A stretch of DNA of 64,000 nucleotides from Sphaerosporella brunnea (Eukaryota > Ascomycota > Pezizomycetes > Pezizales > Pyronemataceae). Position numbers and translations under genes: made by a program. Below the pieces are notes generated by a model that saw nothing but the letters and a program-made list of their open reading frames with translations, was not told where the DNA came from and did not search any database. Position 1 is the stretch's first letter; each line of letters starts with the position of its first letter. Positions 21,466 to 33,773 of this stretch are shown one piece after another. The stretch lies in contig VXIS01000011.1 of assembly GCA_008704415.1 (NCBI GenBank), positions 124,001 to 188,000 on the forward strand, in the 5' to 3' direction.

Positions 21466-23254
21466 AGAAGGAATTCTGTCGAAAGGAGGGAAAAGTTTGG
21501 CAGGGCGAAGAAGAGGGCCGAACCCGATTCTGACAGCTCAAACTCGCGCGATACATCGCATACCCATTACGATAAACTTGACCATAAATCAGAAGAGTAC
21601 GCCCAGCACGTGGCTCTCCGGGTTCAGGCAGAGGAAGCAGACGCGGTTTTTAATTTTCATTTCGTCCAGTCAGTTTGAGTGTGGCGGGAAGTCTGAAGAG
21701 ATGGCACACTGTGCCGATGGAGAAAGCGGCAGTTGCTGGAGTTGACGGTGATGCGTCTTAATGTGTACTAATACGGGAGTTGCTGTTGTGGTTATGATAT
21801 ATCGAGTGCATTGTTATGATTTCCAGGTTAGGTACAACAATCCTATTTCACCTTACAACCTACCGTATCTCATCATGTCTCGGAGTGCCACCTAACATAG
21901 CAACATCACCATACAAAGAGTAGATATGCCGGACTCCTAACAAGCCCCGCGCAGACCCGACAAGATCCGAACGTTGTTGATTCACGAGTTCACGAGCCGG
22001 TCGCAAAGCGTTATGGTAAAACAGCACGACAGAATGTCAATTGCGATTAACAGCACTTCATCTAAAAATAGAAAAAACCTCGCGATTGTATTGTGTGTAA
22101 TAACCTGCCAAGTGGTGTTCAATCTCAAAGGTTCTCCGGCCTGGGGAACTCGCGTGAAGTCCGCTGGCAAGCCAGCTTGTCTTGAGAGAGCGCGAGTTCT
22201 TGCTGGAAACGCGAGGTAGGGTTTGGGAGCGCGAGCTGGTGAGGGGAGTGTTTGTGTTTTTGGGTCCCTTCTCATGAGGTGGAAACAAACTAACTACAGT
22301 CGAACACACAGATTACTCTAGGTCGAATCTCAAAAAATTGCTACCTCCCTTGTTATACACTGACCTAGAGGCGAACGGAACGCAGCCTTAATAGGCAGAG
22401 TAGAATATAGGTACTTAATAAGTACAGGCTGTGGACAAAAAAGATGGCCACCCGCCTTGATTGCACCAAAACTGGCCGGTTACAATCCACATCCAAAAAT
22501 CAAGAGAAATTGCCAACAAATAAAGCAGTATGCCTACATGCATGCCAGAAAGTTTTGAGTCTTGAAGTTCTCGCCTGAGGTGGAAAGGGAAAAAAAAACA
22601 AGAAAAAAAAACCACAATATGAAAAAAAAACCCCTTTTATGATGTGTGATGTGTGTGAAAGCTGAATTATTTCCCCATCCCACACACCACCTCCTCCCTC
22701 GCCCAAAAAGCACGCACCCAACAGCAGCAACAACTCCCCCAAATTTGTCGCACAGCAAAGAAAGAGGCAGCACGAAGAAAACAAGAACTCCTTGTCCACA
22801 ACCCCAAACAACCAACCAACCCTCCAGTTATAGCCCCCAGTCCGTCCCGTGTTGACCCATCCAATCTTTTGACTGTTCGCCTTTGTGCCCAGAAGAAAAC
22901 AAAACGAATGAACGAAATAAACGACCTGACAGTAAACAGGAGATCAAAAAAGAAAAAAAAAAAAAAAAAAAGGGAAAACACCGTTAACGACCCCACCCAC
23001 CGGTTTTAGAAAGATGATGCCTTCGCCGTATGAAGAAACAGTAATAAAAAGTCTCTTACCGCCTGTAGGATATCCGTAACCCACCCCGACCCATGATGAA
23101 AAAATGAAAAAGAAAAAAGATAAGAAAAACAATTACAAGTCGCAAAAAAGCAGGCCCTCCCAATACACTGCGCCCCGAAGAAGATGGAATGAAAAACCCC
23201 CAGACAAAAGAAAAACCCTAACTATGATGACAAGAAACATTAGTTTTTGCGAGC

Positions 23255-24849
23255 TCAACCCCAGACGCTGGCAACATTGCTGAGACCCTTGTTACCAGGT
23301 CCCCACACCTTACTCCAGCCAAGCCCGTCAGAGGAACCCTGGGCATTGGAAGAGTGTTGCTCAGTAGAGGCAGCCGACGACGATCTCTCTTTCGGGAGGT
23401 TGTTGAACGGGTCTGTCTCTGATGGTCCGAAGCCGTAGCTCAGAGGAGACGCCAGGGGCGTAGTAGCCCGCTGGGCGTTTTTGAGGGCCTGGTTCTGGGC
23501 CTGAGACGTGGGACGAGTGCCGATCGGAGCTACCGACGATGGGGGCGCTACGGATCCCCGCTGAGATCGTGGAGGCGAACCTCCTGGAGAGGATGCAGTC
23601 GTGCGGTTTGAAAAACCTTGAACACCTGTTCTGTCGTATAAGCTGAAACTGCCGGACACAGAAGGCGAACCACTGCTTGCACGAGCGTGGTTGGGAGAGG
23701 CCGCACCAGCTGTCTGCGCCCCGCTGGGAGGCTGCTCTGTGGCGGGAGTGTGAACTGAATGGGCATCAATGTTGCTATTCTGGCCGTTTTGCTGAAGACC
23801 GAAAGGGTCAAAAATGGACATAGGAGACGGACCACGAGTTCCACCAGCGTTGGAGGCCGGAGCAGAGACGCCATTCGCGTTAAGGTTCAGCTGACGAGAC
23901 GCAACGTCGTCGAGGTGGCTGTTCGGGTTGTTACCGTCCTCGGAGTGAGCACCCTCAGAGTGAGCATTGTAAAGAGCACGGTGCTGGCGAGCGATGAGTT
24001 CGCGACGGTCCTCCTCGCTCATCGCACCCGGACTGACCACGCGGTCTCTCCCCAGGTCCCTCCCCAGAGAACTGAGATCGGCCAGAACAGCTAGAGGGCC
24101 CTTATAAGCTGGGTCCCTATTAACAAGAGGAGAATTGGAAGACAAACTCCTGTGGAACTGCTGCTCCTGGTGGTAGTTGCGAAGCTCTCGCTCGCGCTGA
24201 GCAGCAGCCCGTCGCTTCGCCTGCAAGAGGGATTCGGGCTCAGCGGCTGGAGCCGGCTGAGCCACGGTGCGGGGCGGCTGGAACCGTTGCGTGGCATAGA
24301 AGTTCTGGAGGTTAGCAGCAGATGGCGATCGGATGGCCTCGAATTCCGGAACAGAATAGTGGCGGACAGGCATTGTTGCCATGACTCGTTCTGCCTCGAA
24401 AAATTAGGACACGTCTACGAAAACGAAACCAGTTTTTTTTTTTTTTTTTTTTTTTGGGTGCGACCACTACATACCATGAGTATCGACAGGGAAACGAGGC
24501 ACAGCGCCGGGAATCATCGGCATCGAGTCCCGGCGAGGAGGATTGAACATCTTGCCGCTCTTTACGAGATTATCGACAGCGCGATCAACCTCTGCAAAAA
24601 TTTAGTTTCGGAATGCCTACAACCCTTCAATTATTCGAAGTGGTGTATCCTACCATCAAGCTGGGATCCGAAAGCGGACGGGTCCTCAGGCTTCATCTGA
24701 GCCGTGAACCGAGTTGTCAAATCTTGTGCCGGCCCCATCTCCTTCGAGTACGGGACATGCGTGGGAGTGGTGGCGGCAGAGCGTGGGTCCCATCCCTGAC
24801 GTTGACTTTGTTGCCAGGACGCGGGCGTTTGGGGGTCGTAATAGGACAT
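23255..24849 (-). CDS. Conserved fungal protein of unknown function (MSYYDP...)
   Basis: Three exons on the minus strand (24849-24654, 24591-24475, 24390-23255) give 482 residues. The first exon starts MSYYDPQTPASWQQSQRQGW. Exon 2 supplies EVDRAVDNLVKSGKMFNPPR and RRDSMPMIPGAVPRF, a block I remember as strongly conserved in uncharacterised filamentous-ascomycete proteins. Exon 3 continues HYSVPEFEAIRS and then a basic helix (QAKRRAAAQRERELRNYHQE). The rest is Ser/Pro/Asn-rich and disordered, ending in GLGWSKVWGPGNKGLSNVAS. The second intron needs the acceptor GGCAG rather than the earlier GAG to keep frame; it contains an A/T homopolymer of about 23 bp. No function known to me; no membrane segment. 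Confidence 0.82.
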
Positions 24850-27126
24850 GACAGACGGGTGACGTGGAGAAGTGGAACTTCTTTTGCGGTGGGTTGAGCG
24901 GAAGAAGTGTGTGGAGTAGCGGCAGCGGGGGTGAAGAGGTTAGGTATTATTAAGGGTCAAAGGAGCCCTGGCCGGTAGCGTCGAAAGGAAGTGCGTAGTA
25001 GCGCGACCGAGTGGTGGATACAGAGATCTGTTCGTACTGCAAAGTGGCGAAAGCATCAGCAACAACCCATCAGGAACAACCGGTAGCCGTGCTCCCCGTG
25101 GTTCTCTTCTCGGCGGGGAAAATAATCGGTGTATGGGTTTAATCCGAAGCAGCAGCAGTGGCAGCGCGCGCAAAGGAAAGAAGGAAGCGGACCGAACCGA
25201 GGGTAAGTGTGTACCCAAGCCGGAATTCCCCTACCAACTCACGGGCCAACGAAAGGAGAAGGAAAAAAAAAAAAAAAAACAGGGAGGTGTGGCAGTGGCA
25301 GTGGCATAGCACACAAAAAGTAGTGGCGGTTTCACAGAAATTAGGTGGAGAAATGCGAAGGAACAGGATGGGTCTGCAAGGCAGGCGGCACTGGCTGGGA
25401 CAGCGCCAGCATCCTCAGCTGCAGAGAGGCTGATGCGGGAGCATGTATGTATGGGGAGAGGCGCAGGTGCAAGGTAGGCAAAGGCAATAGGTGACAGTGA
25501 TAATAATCTTGAATATGATTGAGGGGGGTGCGGATCATGACGGTTGACTTACCACAATACGGTGGAGAGACACAGTCCACTGACAGGAAGCTTTGGGTGG
25601 TGGGTGGCCGAGGATATAGGGATAGAGGAAGGAACAAATATCGTTACAAGAGAGAAGGCGCGGAAAATATCGGCACACGCAGCAGCAACAAGAGGTAACT
25701 CGGACAGACAGCCAGAAAAAAAAAATAGAAGCTGTCGTCTTGTCGGGAGGGGGAGGGAGGGAGAGAGGAGAAAAAGAAGAGAGACAAAAACGACAACTGT
25801 TCAACGCAAAAGCAACCGGTACGTACACTTGACACCTGATGGCAACGAAGGGAGAAGGGGAGGGAGGAGCTCGAGGAGAGGAGAGGAGGAGGAGGAGGAG
25901 GAGAAGGAGGTAGGTGGTTGGTGGGCTGGGGTGGTAGTGGCGGATAGCGGTGGGTGGGCTGGGTTGGGTTTCGGTGGATCTCAAGCCTCAGTTTTCTTCA
26001 AGTTCAGGAGAAGAGAGGAGGAATTCGAACTTGGGGGTGGGCTTAAGCTTGTCGAGGGGAAAAAAAAAAATGTGATGGCCAGCAGCGCAGCTTGCGAGGG
26101 ATGGCAGGCAGCAGGTGCAGTGGGCACGGAGCGTACTGGGATGCTGGGTTGAGCGAGCCGAAGCCCAAGACACAACTGAAATAAGGAGAACAAGACAGAC
26201 AGCTTGACATCAACCGTGGGCTAACGTCTTCCCTTCCCAGGAGTTCCCGAAATCGGACAGGCAGTCTTCTCTATCGAGAGCATCCTGGCATGCATGTATT
26301 ACACATCAAATCGAAGTAGATACGAGGCGGTATACACAAGTATCCAGACGTCGTGGACGTCGGGAATGCCTTCGGAAACAGCTTGCTCTCGTTCGAGTCC
26401 ATCAGTTGCTTTCGGCGTACATAGAGTATAATAAACAAGATCTCGGGCTAGCTATCGATCAAAACCCGAGACAACAAACCAGCTTCGAGCCGTTTCCATG
26501 CAACTGACGTTTCACGGACAACTGGAAAACCTCAACTTTGGATGAACATCGTGCGGGGAACGCAAGAGTCCAAAAGACTCGGTGGGCCCCCGGTATATCC
26601 ATCGAACCATGCTGCGGCTATCTCTGAATTTTTATCTATCGGGATGAAATATTTGACATCGCCCCAACAAATATAACTGCTCAAGGGCATGGTAGGTATA
26701 TGTATGTGATAGGGGACTTGATATTTGCAGCAGTGCTGAGGCATCTCATTTCAACACCCCCCCGGGGAGTTCATCCCCAAAGCCTCCACTCAACTCCCTT
26801 TTCATCCCTTTGGGAAGCTGCAAACGCTGGGCTCAAATCACTTCACACACTTTCTGTCTGTGGCTTGCGTTCGTGAACCTCCTTCATGCCCACAGCATGA
26901 GCTTGTCTCCAGTTGAATAAGCAAGACTTGACAACGCAAAGCTTTAAAGGGTTCCCACTAAGCGTCCGCCGCGCGGGTCTTGGCAGTTAGGTCAGTTAGG
27001 TAGGTATTTTTCGGCTTTAGGAGGAGGAGCGCACAGTCCCATGGGAATTGGTGCGGGATCGCGTTCTAGAGTGGTGGACAGCTCAACGGGCTAGTGGCTT
27101 GGCATTGTACAAAGTTGGCCCGCCGA

Positions 27127-27203
27127 AATCTCACTCGATACTTCCAAATCAGGTAAGATATCTGCATGTACATTGACCATAAATGGAAACATCGAGTGAG
27201 ATT
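27127..27203. repeat. 77-bp inverted-repeat (hairpin) element
   Basis: 27127-27146 and 27184-27203 are reverse complements over 18 of 20 bp (AATCTCACTCGAT is the perfect outer part). They are separated by 37 bp. This may be a tiny MITE or a transcribed hairpin; no other copy is seen. Confidence 0.6.
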
Positions 27204-29753
27204 ATATGTATAGCCTAAGGTGGTGCACAGTCTCTCACTCATATCACCGGATTGGGTTAAGCACCTCAAAATTTATCATTCATATTGCCTTAATAGATAA
27301 AAAGAGCCTCGTACAAAACTGGGGCCAAAAGGTTATTTTTTCAACCCTTATAACTCCACAACCACAACCCCAAATCGAAATCGGAAACCGTAGGATTGTT
27401 CTCCTCTTCTTTCTCTTTATTTCTACGGTTGTTAAACGAATCCGCTTTTTTTATTATGTAGTGGAGTAAAGGTTGGCGGAGGGTTGTTGTTTTGAGCGCC
27501 AACCCCCTGCCGCGCTACCTCGTTAAGCCTTTCCATTTTATTCAGAATTTCTGGTGGAGGAAGGTGGATATGACGAAGGGTGCGTTCCCCTCTTTTTTTG
27601 CGCTGTCTCGGCGTGGGTCCCGCAAGATCTGTACGCATTCTTATGGCTTAGATCGTTGAGAAGTGGCGAGACCAACAGCCGCCCACCCCACAGGGGAGAA
27701 ATGATCATCAGAGACAGCCGCCCGGAAACGTCAAACAAACGGATACAAAGAAGCCATGAAAGCAAGCCTGCAGCCAATTTATTTTACCCATGACGCCATC
27801 CATTTGGTCCCGGTCGCACAAGGGGGGGGGGGGGGTGGGGGCGGAAGTTCGTACCTGGAACCTGGGTTTAATGGCTCTTTCGTATGTACCCGTAATTACC
27901 ACTACATACCCGTTCTCATGTCTCGCCGGCCTCCGGACTTCAGATGAACTCCCAAGTACTCATAGCTCGTGGGCTTGATAGGTAACGGTTTTCCGGCGTG
28001 GGGATCCCAAAGAAAGGGATGCGCTGCGCACAGACCGTGATGTCTGCTCTAGATGGATGGCCTGGACCCTGAAGATTACCCACACCTACATGCCAGAGAA
28101 GCACCATGGAAGTTCTTCTGAAGGTCTTGATGGAGCTCTTCTCAGCCTCATCGTGTATGTAAAGTCTCAGGAACTCGACCATAGGTGTGCAAGCAAACGC
28201 GGGTTCGGGTTTCTCCTGCGTTGCATCGAACCAATAACCAATAACTTGGGATCTTGGGGAAATTGTACATAGCTAAAGAGGGCGGTGTTATGCATCTCAA
28301 TTACGCACCATGCGATGATGATGCTTCAAGCACGGGTTTCAGCTGGCCTGCGCCTTGAAGTGTTCAAGCATTCCAGAAAAAGTCTCGCGAACACCGGGCT
28401 GTGGACCTATGAGATGACGGCTTTCCGGAATTCTCGCTCATAGCACCAAATACTTCAGCCTGACAGAAACGTCATCAAACCAACCGACAACAAGCAGTCT
28501 ACATCACGGTCCACCAGCTGATCCAGGTTTCAGAATGCCGTTAATATGTTGGAAACTCAGCTGTGCCAACAAGTGCGGGATGCTCAGACACCGAGCACGG
28601 CCCGCAATGACTCGACGTCGACCCGTCACAAATGTTTCCATTGTACACAAAAGAATTTCGATTATTCGGTATACATATCCCTGACTGGAGAGATAGAGTG
28701 AGCGACTGATTGGTCTCCAGGCGCGTCCGGTTTGACAGCAAAGTGCGAGTGCAAAATGGTGCTTTAACCACCGTTGATCACTCGGTAAAAGTGAAGCGCG
28801 TCTGTGGAATTCTCTTGGATAGGATCCTCGAAGTGGGTGGGGCTGGAAGGGCCGGCTGGCGAAAACGCTCTTTCATACAATTGAGCATCCGGGCTTTAAA
28901 TATGAGGGTTTAAATAACGGCCTCTGGCATGGTTTGCCAGTAAAGGCTGGCGAAGTCCAGCTATGCACCCACAGTCATAGACTCACGGCGTCGTGGCCAA
29001 ACTGCTCGGGTAGGCCATGCAAATATCACCTGCTTTACCGTATTTTTTTTTTCCGTATTTTTACATCTACAGTTCGGTATCCGAGACGTCTACTTAAGTA
29101 GTCACGGCAGGAAAAGGTGATGGCCCTATACGTCAAGAAAGAAAGAGTACCACGGAAGCCTAACGGCCCACAAGCAAGCAAGTGTATTCCCTCCCTTAAA
29201 TAGCCTAGCTACTACAATCAGGTTACATTTCCACAGAATTCCGCTCCAACAAGTTTCTCGTCCTTCGCTTTCTCCGTGTGTAAGCATCACCCACAAGCAA
29301 GCACTCGACAAGACGCTGACCAGCATCCCATTTCCGGAAGTAGAAGCCGTTCCCTCACGGTACCCACCTAAGCACCTACCTGACCTAAGTTTCACAGACG
29401 TTTTGACTCCCAAGACAAGACGTCGACCCCATTTACCGCTATAGCTAGCTATTTTTTCCCGAAAATGAGGTTGAGGATTTTTGGATCAGCACGTCGGGGG
29501 ATTGATGGTACTTAAACCTGCCGGGAGTTTATTTTATTGTACCCGCTGGCGGTTGACAGATGGGTACATGGTGATGAGCTGGATCCGCACAACTTCTCAC
29601 TCGCCGCATCAATCTCACCACACTCATGTCATAGCCATGAGAAGTGAACGGCTGCGCATGCCCCAAACCACCAACGCGGGTAGCCACATGTGCGCGGTGG
29701 ATCGAGCTGAGGAGAACGCTGCATAAGTTAAGCGGTGATACACCTCTCGCTGC

Positions 29754-29773
29754 ATACCTACATATGTAGGTAT
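29754..29773. repeat. 20-bp perfect palindrome next to a TATA-like box
   Basis: ATACCTACATATGTAGGTAT equals its own reverse complement. TATATAAAG overlaps its right end (29770-29778). No gene is identified immediately downstream. Confidence 0.7.
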
Positions 29774-30078
29774 ATAAAGTAGGGACCCGGACTGCTGCTG
29801 CTGCTGGAAAAGGCTACATACCGATGGGAAACTTTAACGTGCTTCTTATGTCTATGTATTTCGAATTCCAGCTAGCTCCTAGGTATCCTGTATTTATGTT
29901 GCAGGTAATTAATTATATACCCAGAATTATCAATATCCACAATATCATCATCCTCATAACGCGTGAAAGGCCATCCCAAAAAGAGAGAGAGAGAAAAAAA
30001 AAAAAAAAAAAAAGTAAGAAGGGTATAAAACAAGCTCATCAAAATCATCCACAGGCGTCCGTGCGGATGCGACGCGCC

Positions 30079-30581
30079 CTAAAACATCCCCAAGAACTTC
30101 CCGCCGCCTCTCGCGCCCGCATGCTCATCATCCGGGTGCGCATCGACAACATCGATAACCTCCGCATCGGGCCCATCCGCATCTACAATCTCAACATTCT
30201 CTGCATGGGGGCGACGGCCGTGACCACCACCACCCGGGAACGCGCCGGGGCCGCCTACACTGACCTATGCGATTTCGCGCCATTAGTTTTTCCCAGCACC
30301 CCACCGAGGGAAGAATATACCGTTTCGGTTTCCAAAATCCTGGGATGCCGCCGCGATTGCTTGCGCCGCGCTGGAGGAGGCGGTGCAGGCCCTGGCGGCC
30401 CCTCCCCTTTCTCGATCGAGGAATCCGAGTAGCTGGTGTGATCGTCGCCTTGTCCTCCCCCCCGCCGGAAGCCGAAGAAGTTGGGCTTGTGGCAGTAGGC
30501 GCAGGTGCAGAGGACTATTGCACAGATTACGAGGGCCGAGAAGAAGACCGGGAGGAAGACGGCGATGACGGGTTTTGTCAT
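30079..30581 (-). CDS. Small single-pass membrane protein, spliced
   Basis: Exon 1 (30581-30321) ends after GAAACCGAAACG. A 56-bp intron (30320-30265: GTATAT donor, CTAAT branch, CATAG acceptor) removes a frame that would stop early. Exon 2 (30264-30079) continues in phase 0 to TAG, giving 148 residues. The N-terminus MTKPVIAVFLPVFFSALVIC runs into a hydrophobic helix ending at CTCAYCHK, i.e. one transmembrane segment. Then come a Gly/Asp-rich stretch, a Pro-rich stretch and a repetitive acidic tail (VEIVDADGPDAEVIDVVDAH). I recognise no family. The clean intron, the TM followed by Cys/His residues and the acidic tail support a real gene, but it could be lineage-specific. A 202-codon plus-strand ORF covers the same DNA and is rejected. 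Confidence 0.6.
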
Positions 30582-32714
30582 TGCTGCTAGTGCGGTGGGT
30601 GGATGCGGTGAAGAGAAGGAGAGGACGTGAGGTGGTGAGATCCGGTTGGTACTCTTTTTTTCCTTCCAATTGGCTTGAATGGATGTTGACGTGAGGGGGG
30701 TGGGACTTATTGGAGGATCGTTGACGCGCGCTGACGGCTTGCAAACAAAAAACCCAGCCCCGTCGTTCTTTCACGCTTTCTTTAATTCAGCCTGCAAAAA
30801 TTGGGAAGGCAGGTTGCACTCGCTTTCACCGCAAGGCTTCAATTATCGACTCATCCCTGTGCGATCGATATGCGTCACGACATCGATAAGATGCATAGAT
30901 CAAAATTCAACCCAGTTCCGAATATTAATCGACGGGCCAGAAAAGCTGCCTGCATGGTGCCGTGACTTTCCCTATGCAAACCACCCGAATCGGTCTCAAA
31001 CCGTTCGGATTCTTCGATGGAATAGATTGATTGCGGGTAGATGAAGGTGTCCCCGCAATTTGTAACGCGGACCGAAGCTTAATCCCCACGCCCGTAGGCT
31101 AGGAAAGCCCATCCAGCCAAAAAGGAGCTCCTCTTGTGAACCTTTCGGTAATTGCATGTCCCTATAAAAAGAACCCACACGATTTTTCTCTAGTTTCAAA
31201 CCAAAATCATCATACTTTAAAACGGGGGAAAAAGTACCTTGCAAAAACCCAGATGGTGAAGCTTCCCGACCGGTGAATTCGGCTCGGTTTTGGGAGCTTG
31301 GACGCTTGTTCGAATAAAAATACTCCAACCAGCTGCGGCTCGTTCCGCCAGATGGTAAAAGGTTGATAATTTTAGCCCTAGATAAAGTAGATACAGCCCG
31401 TGCGGCTGTGAGATTTGAGATGCCCGAGTCCCATAAGGCTACCTTACCCATACTTTCTGTGCTGGCTGCTGTCAAATGGAGAAATGGGTGCATGTCGCGG
31501 GCGGGAGGCGATAAGCCAGCATGCGAGAGCGTGTGCGAGCTGACGGGGTGGGGGAGCTGAAAGTGAGGACAGAATGTAGGTCTTGAAGGAACCAACACAT
31601 CCGGCATGGAGATACCTAGCTGTGCTTCTCAGCTGGGCCATGGCCGCGAAGCGGGAGTGAACGGGAAAAACATAGAGTAAGTCCAATCGTTCTAGCCAGG
31701 GCAAATCACTGGCCTTCATGTGCATGCCGGAAACCGAGATGCTTCAAGTCAACAGTTGATAAAGCGGGGGGGGTGGGAGCAAGCCACAATTGCAAGCCTC
31801 ACCCCCGCCACAAGAACCTTCCTACACGTGATCCGGGAGATCGGCACCTTTCCCTCTGCAAAATCATACATCCAACTTTCGGCGGCCAGGCTGGTATCTT
31901 ACCTACCTGCCTACTTGCCTATTACCGCGCCGAAAAAGCCGATGCAGGCGCTTCTGCTCCACTTTCTCACTCCGAAAGACATGTTGTGGTACAGCCTGGG
32001 GCATAAGCGGTGGCATCAATTACTGAACGAGTACTCATTACTGAACTGAAGGATGTCACGATGGAATTCCCATCTAGATCTGCCGGGAATAATCAGAAAA
32101 TGCTTCTTGAGGTGCGGTCCGGTGACGTCGAAATGGGGGGAGGAGGTTTCTTCCTGTGCTGATCGTCGATGCGTTTGTCTCAGTCAAAAGGGCTTTTCAG
32201 CGCCTCCTGCGGGGGGGGGGGGCGATTTGATGAATGGCGTCCGTTGCACACACAGGTCGGCGAGAAGAGCAGACTCGGGCTCTTGCAACGTGGTGGTAGA
32301 GTGAAAAGGCAGGAGCGAAAAATTACGAAAACTTATGTATGGCTCACCTCGCTCGAAAACGAGGTCACTTTTCACATCACACATGCGGCCGACGGGTTGT
32401 GATGGAGATGTCAACTTGTAGTGTCCCCGGAAACCCAAAAAACCAAGCGTTACTTGCCCCTGACTACAGCGAGATTTCGGGGGGGGGAGGGGGGGGTATG
32501 ACGAAGTGAGTGACCAGGGAAAGGGCATTTCCGCGTGGAACGCTATTCTCGTGAGGAGCACACGGCGGAACAGCAGCTGCCAAACTCCGTCACAAGTGGG
32601 AAGGAACATCCAGAGCACACACACAGCATGATTATATAAGTTGGCAATCAATCTGGCGGGGGGGGGGGGGTGTTTACTCTAGATCATGGACGGGAAGGAA
32701 GGAAGGGAGGAGGA

Positions 32715-32809
32715 AGGATGGATGGGGATGGATGGGGATGGATGGGGGATGGATGGGGATGGATGGGGATTGATGGAGATGATGGATGGATGGATGGATG
32801 GATGGATGA
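32715..32809. repeat. GATGG-rich minisatellite passing into (GGAT)n
   Basis: About six units of GGATGGGGAT-type sequence (some with GGGGGAT) followed by (GGAT)7. Confidence 0.9.
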
Positions 32810-33728
32810 GCGCGAAGGAGAAAGCACGGAAGTCGCTGCTGCGAGTTCCTTGGGCGCTGATTGGCAACCAGCGGACGTAAATTTTCGTTCGTTCTCTGCC
32901 TGTCATTTGGGATGAGCGGTGGGGTGGGTGTTCATTCCTTTCGGCGGGGTTGGTTGCAGCGCTGCGGCTGCATGGAGGAGGCTGCGCCGCTGCGTCTGTC
33001 TCTTTCGATCCTTCCCCGCGCCGCTGGAGCCTGTCGTGAGACCCAATTCGAGCGAAGATCGCCAGCTGTGGAATCGCAGGAAAGAAACGTCGTGTGGACG
33101 GGCGTGTCGGTATCGGCGGTTTCCTCTCCGCGGGTGCGTTCAATTTCCGCGATCCTCTTCTTCGCCGCCATCGCCAACCATTACCATCACCGTCATCATC
33201 GCCCGCAAGCAAACAGACAGACAAACAGTGAATTCGAAGCTGCTCAGTTGTTGTGGACATTCGTCGTAGAAGGAGGGAGACAGGGAATAGAATAGTTGGC
33301 ACTGAGGGCGTGCATCGAGAAAGGACACATACGGTGCATAGGAGAGCCCGGAAATAATAATCCACAATCCAATGCAGGACCGGGACAGAGCTGCTGCACG
33401 GCCCAGTTAATTGCCCTTCTGCGGTTCCATTTGCATTGGCTGTTCTCCTTTCCTTTCCAATCGACTCCAACAACCCTTGGTACTTTCTCTCTACCTCCGA
33501 CCGCATCTCTCTCAAGTACCTGAGTCAGTGCGACTGCTCAACCTTCTAAGCATCAGGTACAACACCCCACCCCACCCGCGTTTCTTTCCCAGACTCTGAC
33601 GAAACAGTTCAACCATCACACGTCCCAGGTTTAGCAAGAGTATTTAGTGCCGTTCGCCTCGAATTCGATCATCAAGCAAAGGCGTCCATCCGCCGCCGTC
33701 CGTCCGTTGGTTTGGGCCCTGGAAGGAC

Positions 33729-33773
33729 CCACCACCACCACCACCACCACCACCACCACCACCACCACCACCA
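33729..33773. repeat. (CCA)15 microsatellite
   Basis: Fifteen perfect CCA units, about 920 bp upstream of the nucleotidyltransferase ATG. Confidence 0.95.

Larger units (their letters stand above)
19960..23254. other. Gene-poor region with a small inverted-repeat element and a possible relic
   Basis: It holds the element at 20305-20433 and the possible relic at 20906-21465. From 22400 to 23250 the sequence is A-rich on the plus strand (runs up to 18 A at about 22952-22970), which fits 3' UTR of the minus-strand gene to the right. No other gene seen. Confidence 0.5.
24850..30078. other. Long gene-poor region (5.2 kb)
   Basis: 24850-26200 is purine-rich on plus (CT-rich on the gene strand) and is the likely promoter and leader of the minus-strand gene. 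Beyond it I see no coding signal: only short ORFs without domains, the inverted repeat at 27127-27203, a 14-G run at 27822-27835, a palindrome at 29754-29773 and an A-run at about 29994-30013. Confidence 0.5.

Noticed and set aside
29824..30432. 202-codon plus-strand ORF
   Set aside because: It lies antisense to the spliced membrane-protein gene, starts in low-complexity A-rich DNA and has no domain. The minus-strand intron signals are much better.
32679..33515. 278-codon minus-strand ORF
   Set aside because: Its end is the translated GGAT minisatellite, the rest is Arg/Ser-rich without a domain, and it lies in leader-like DNA.
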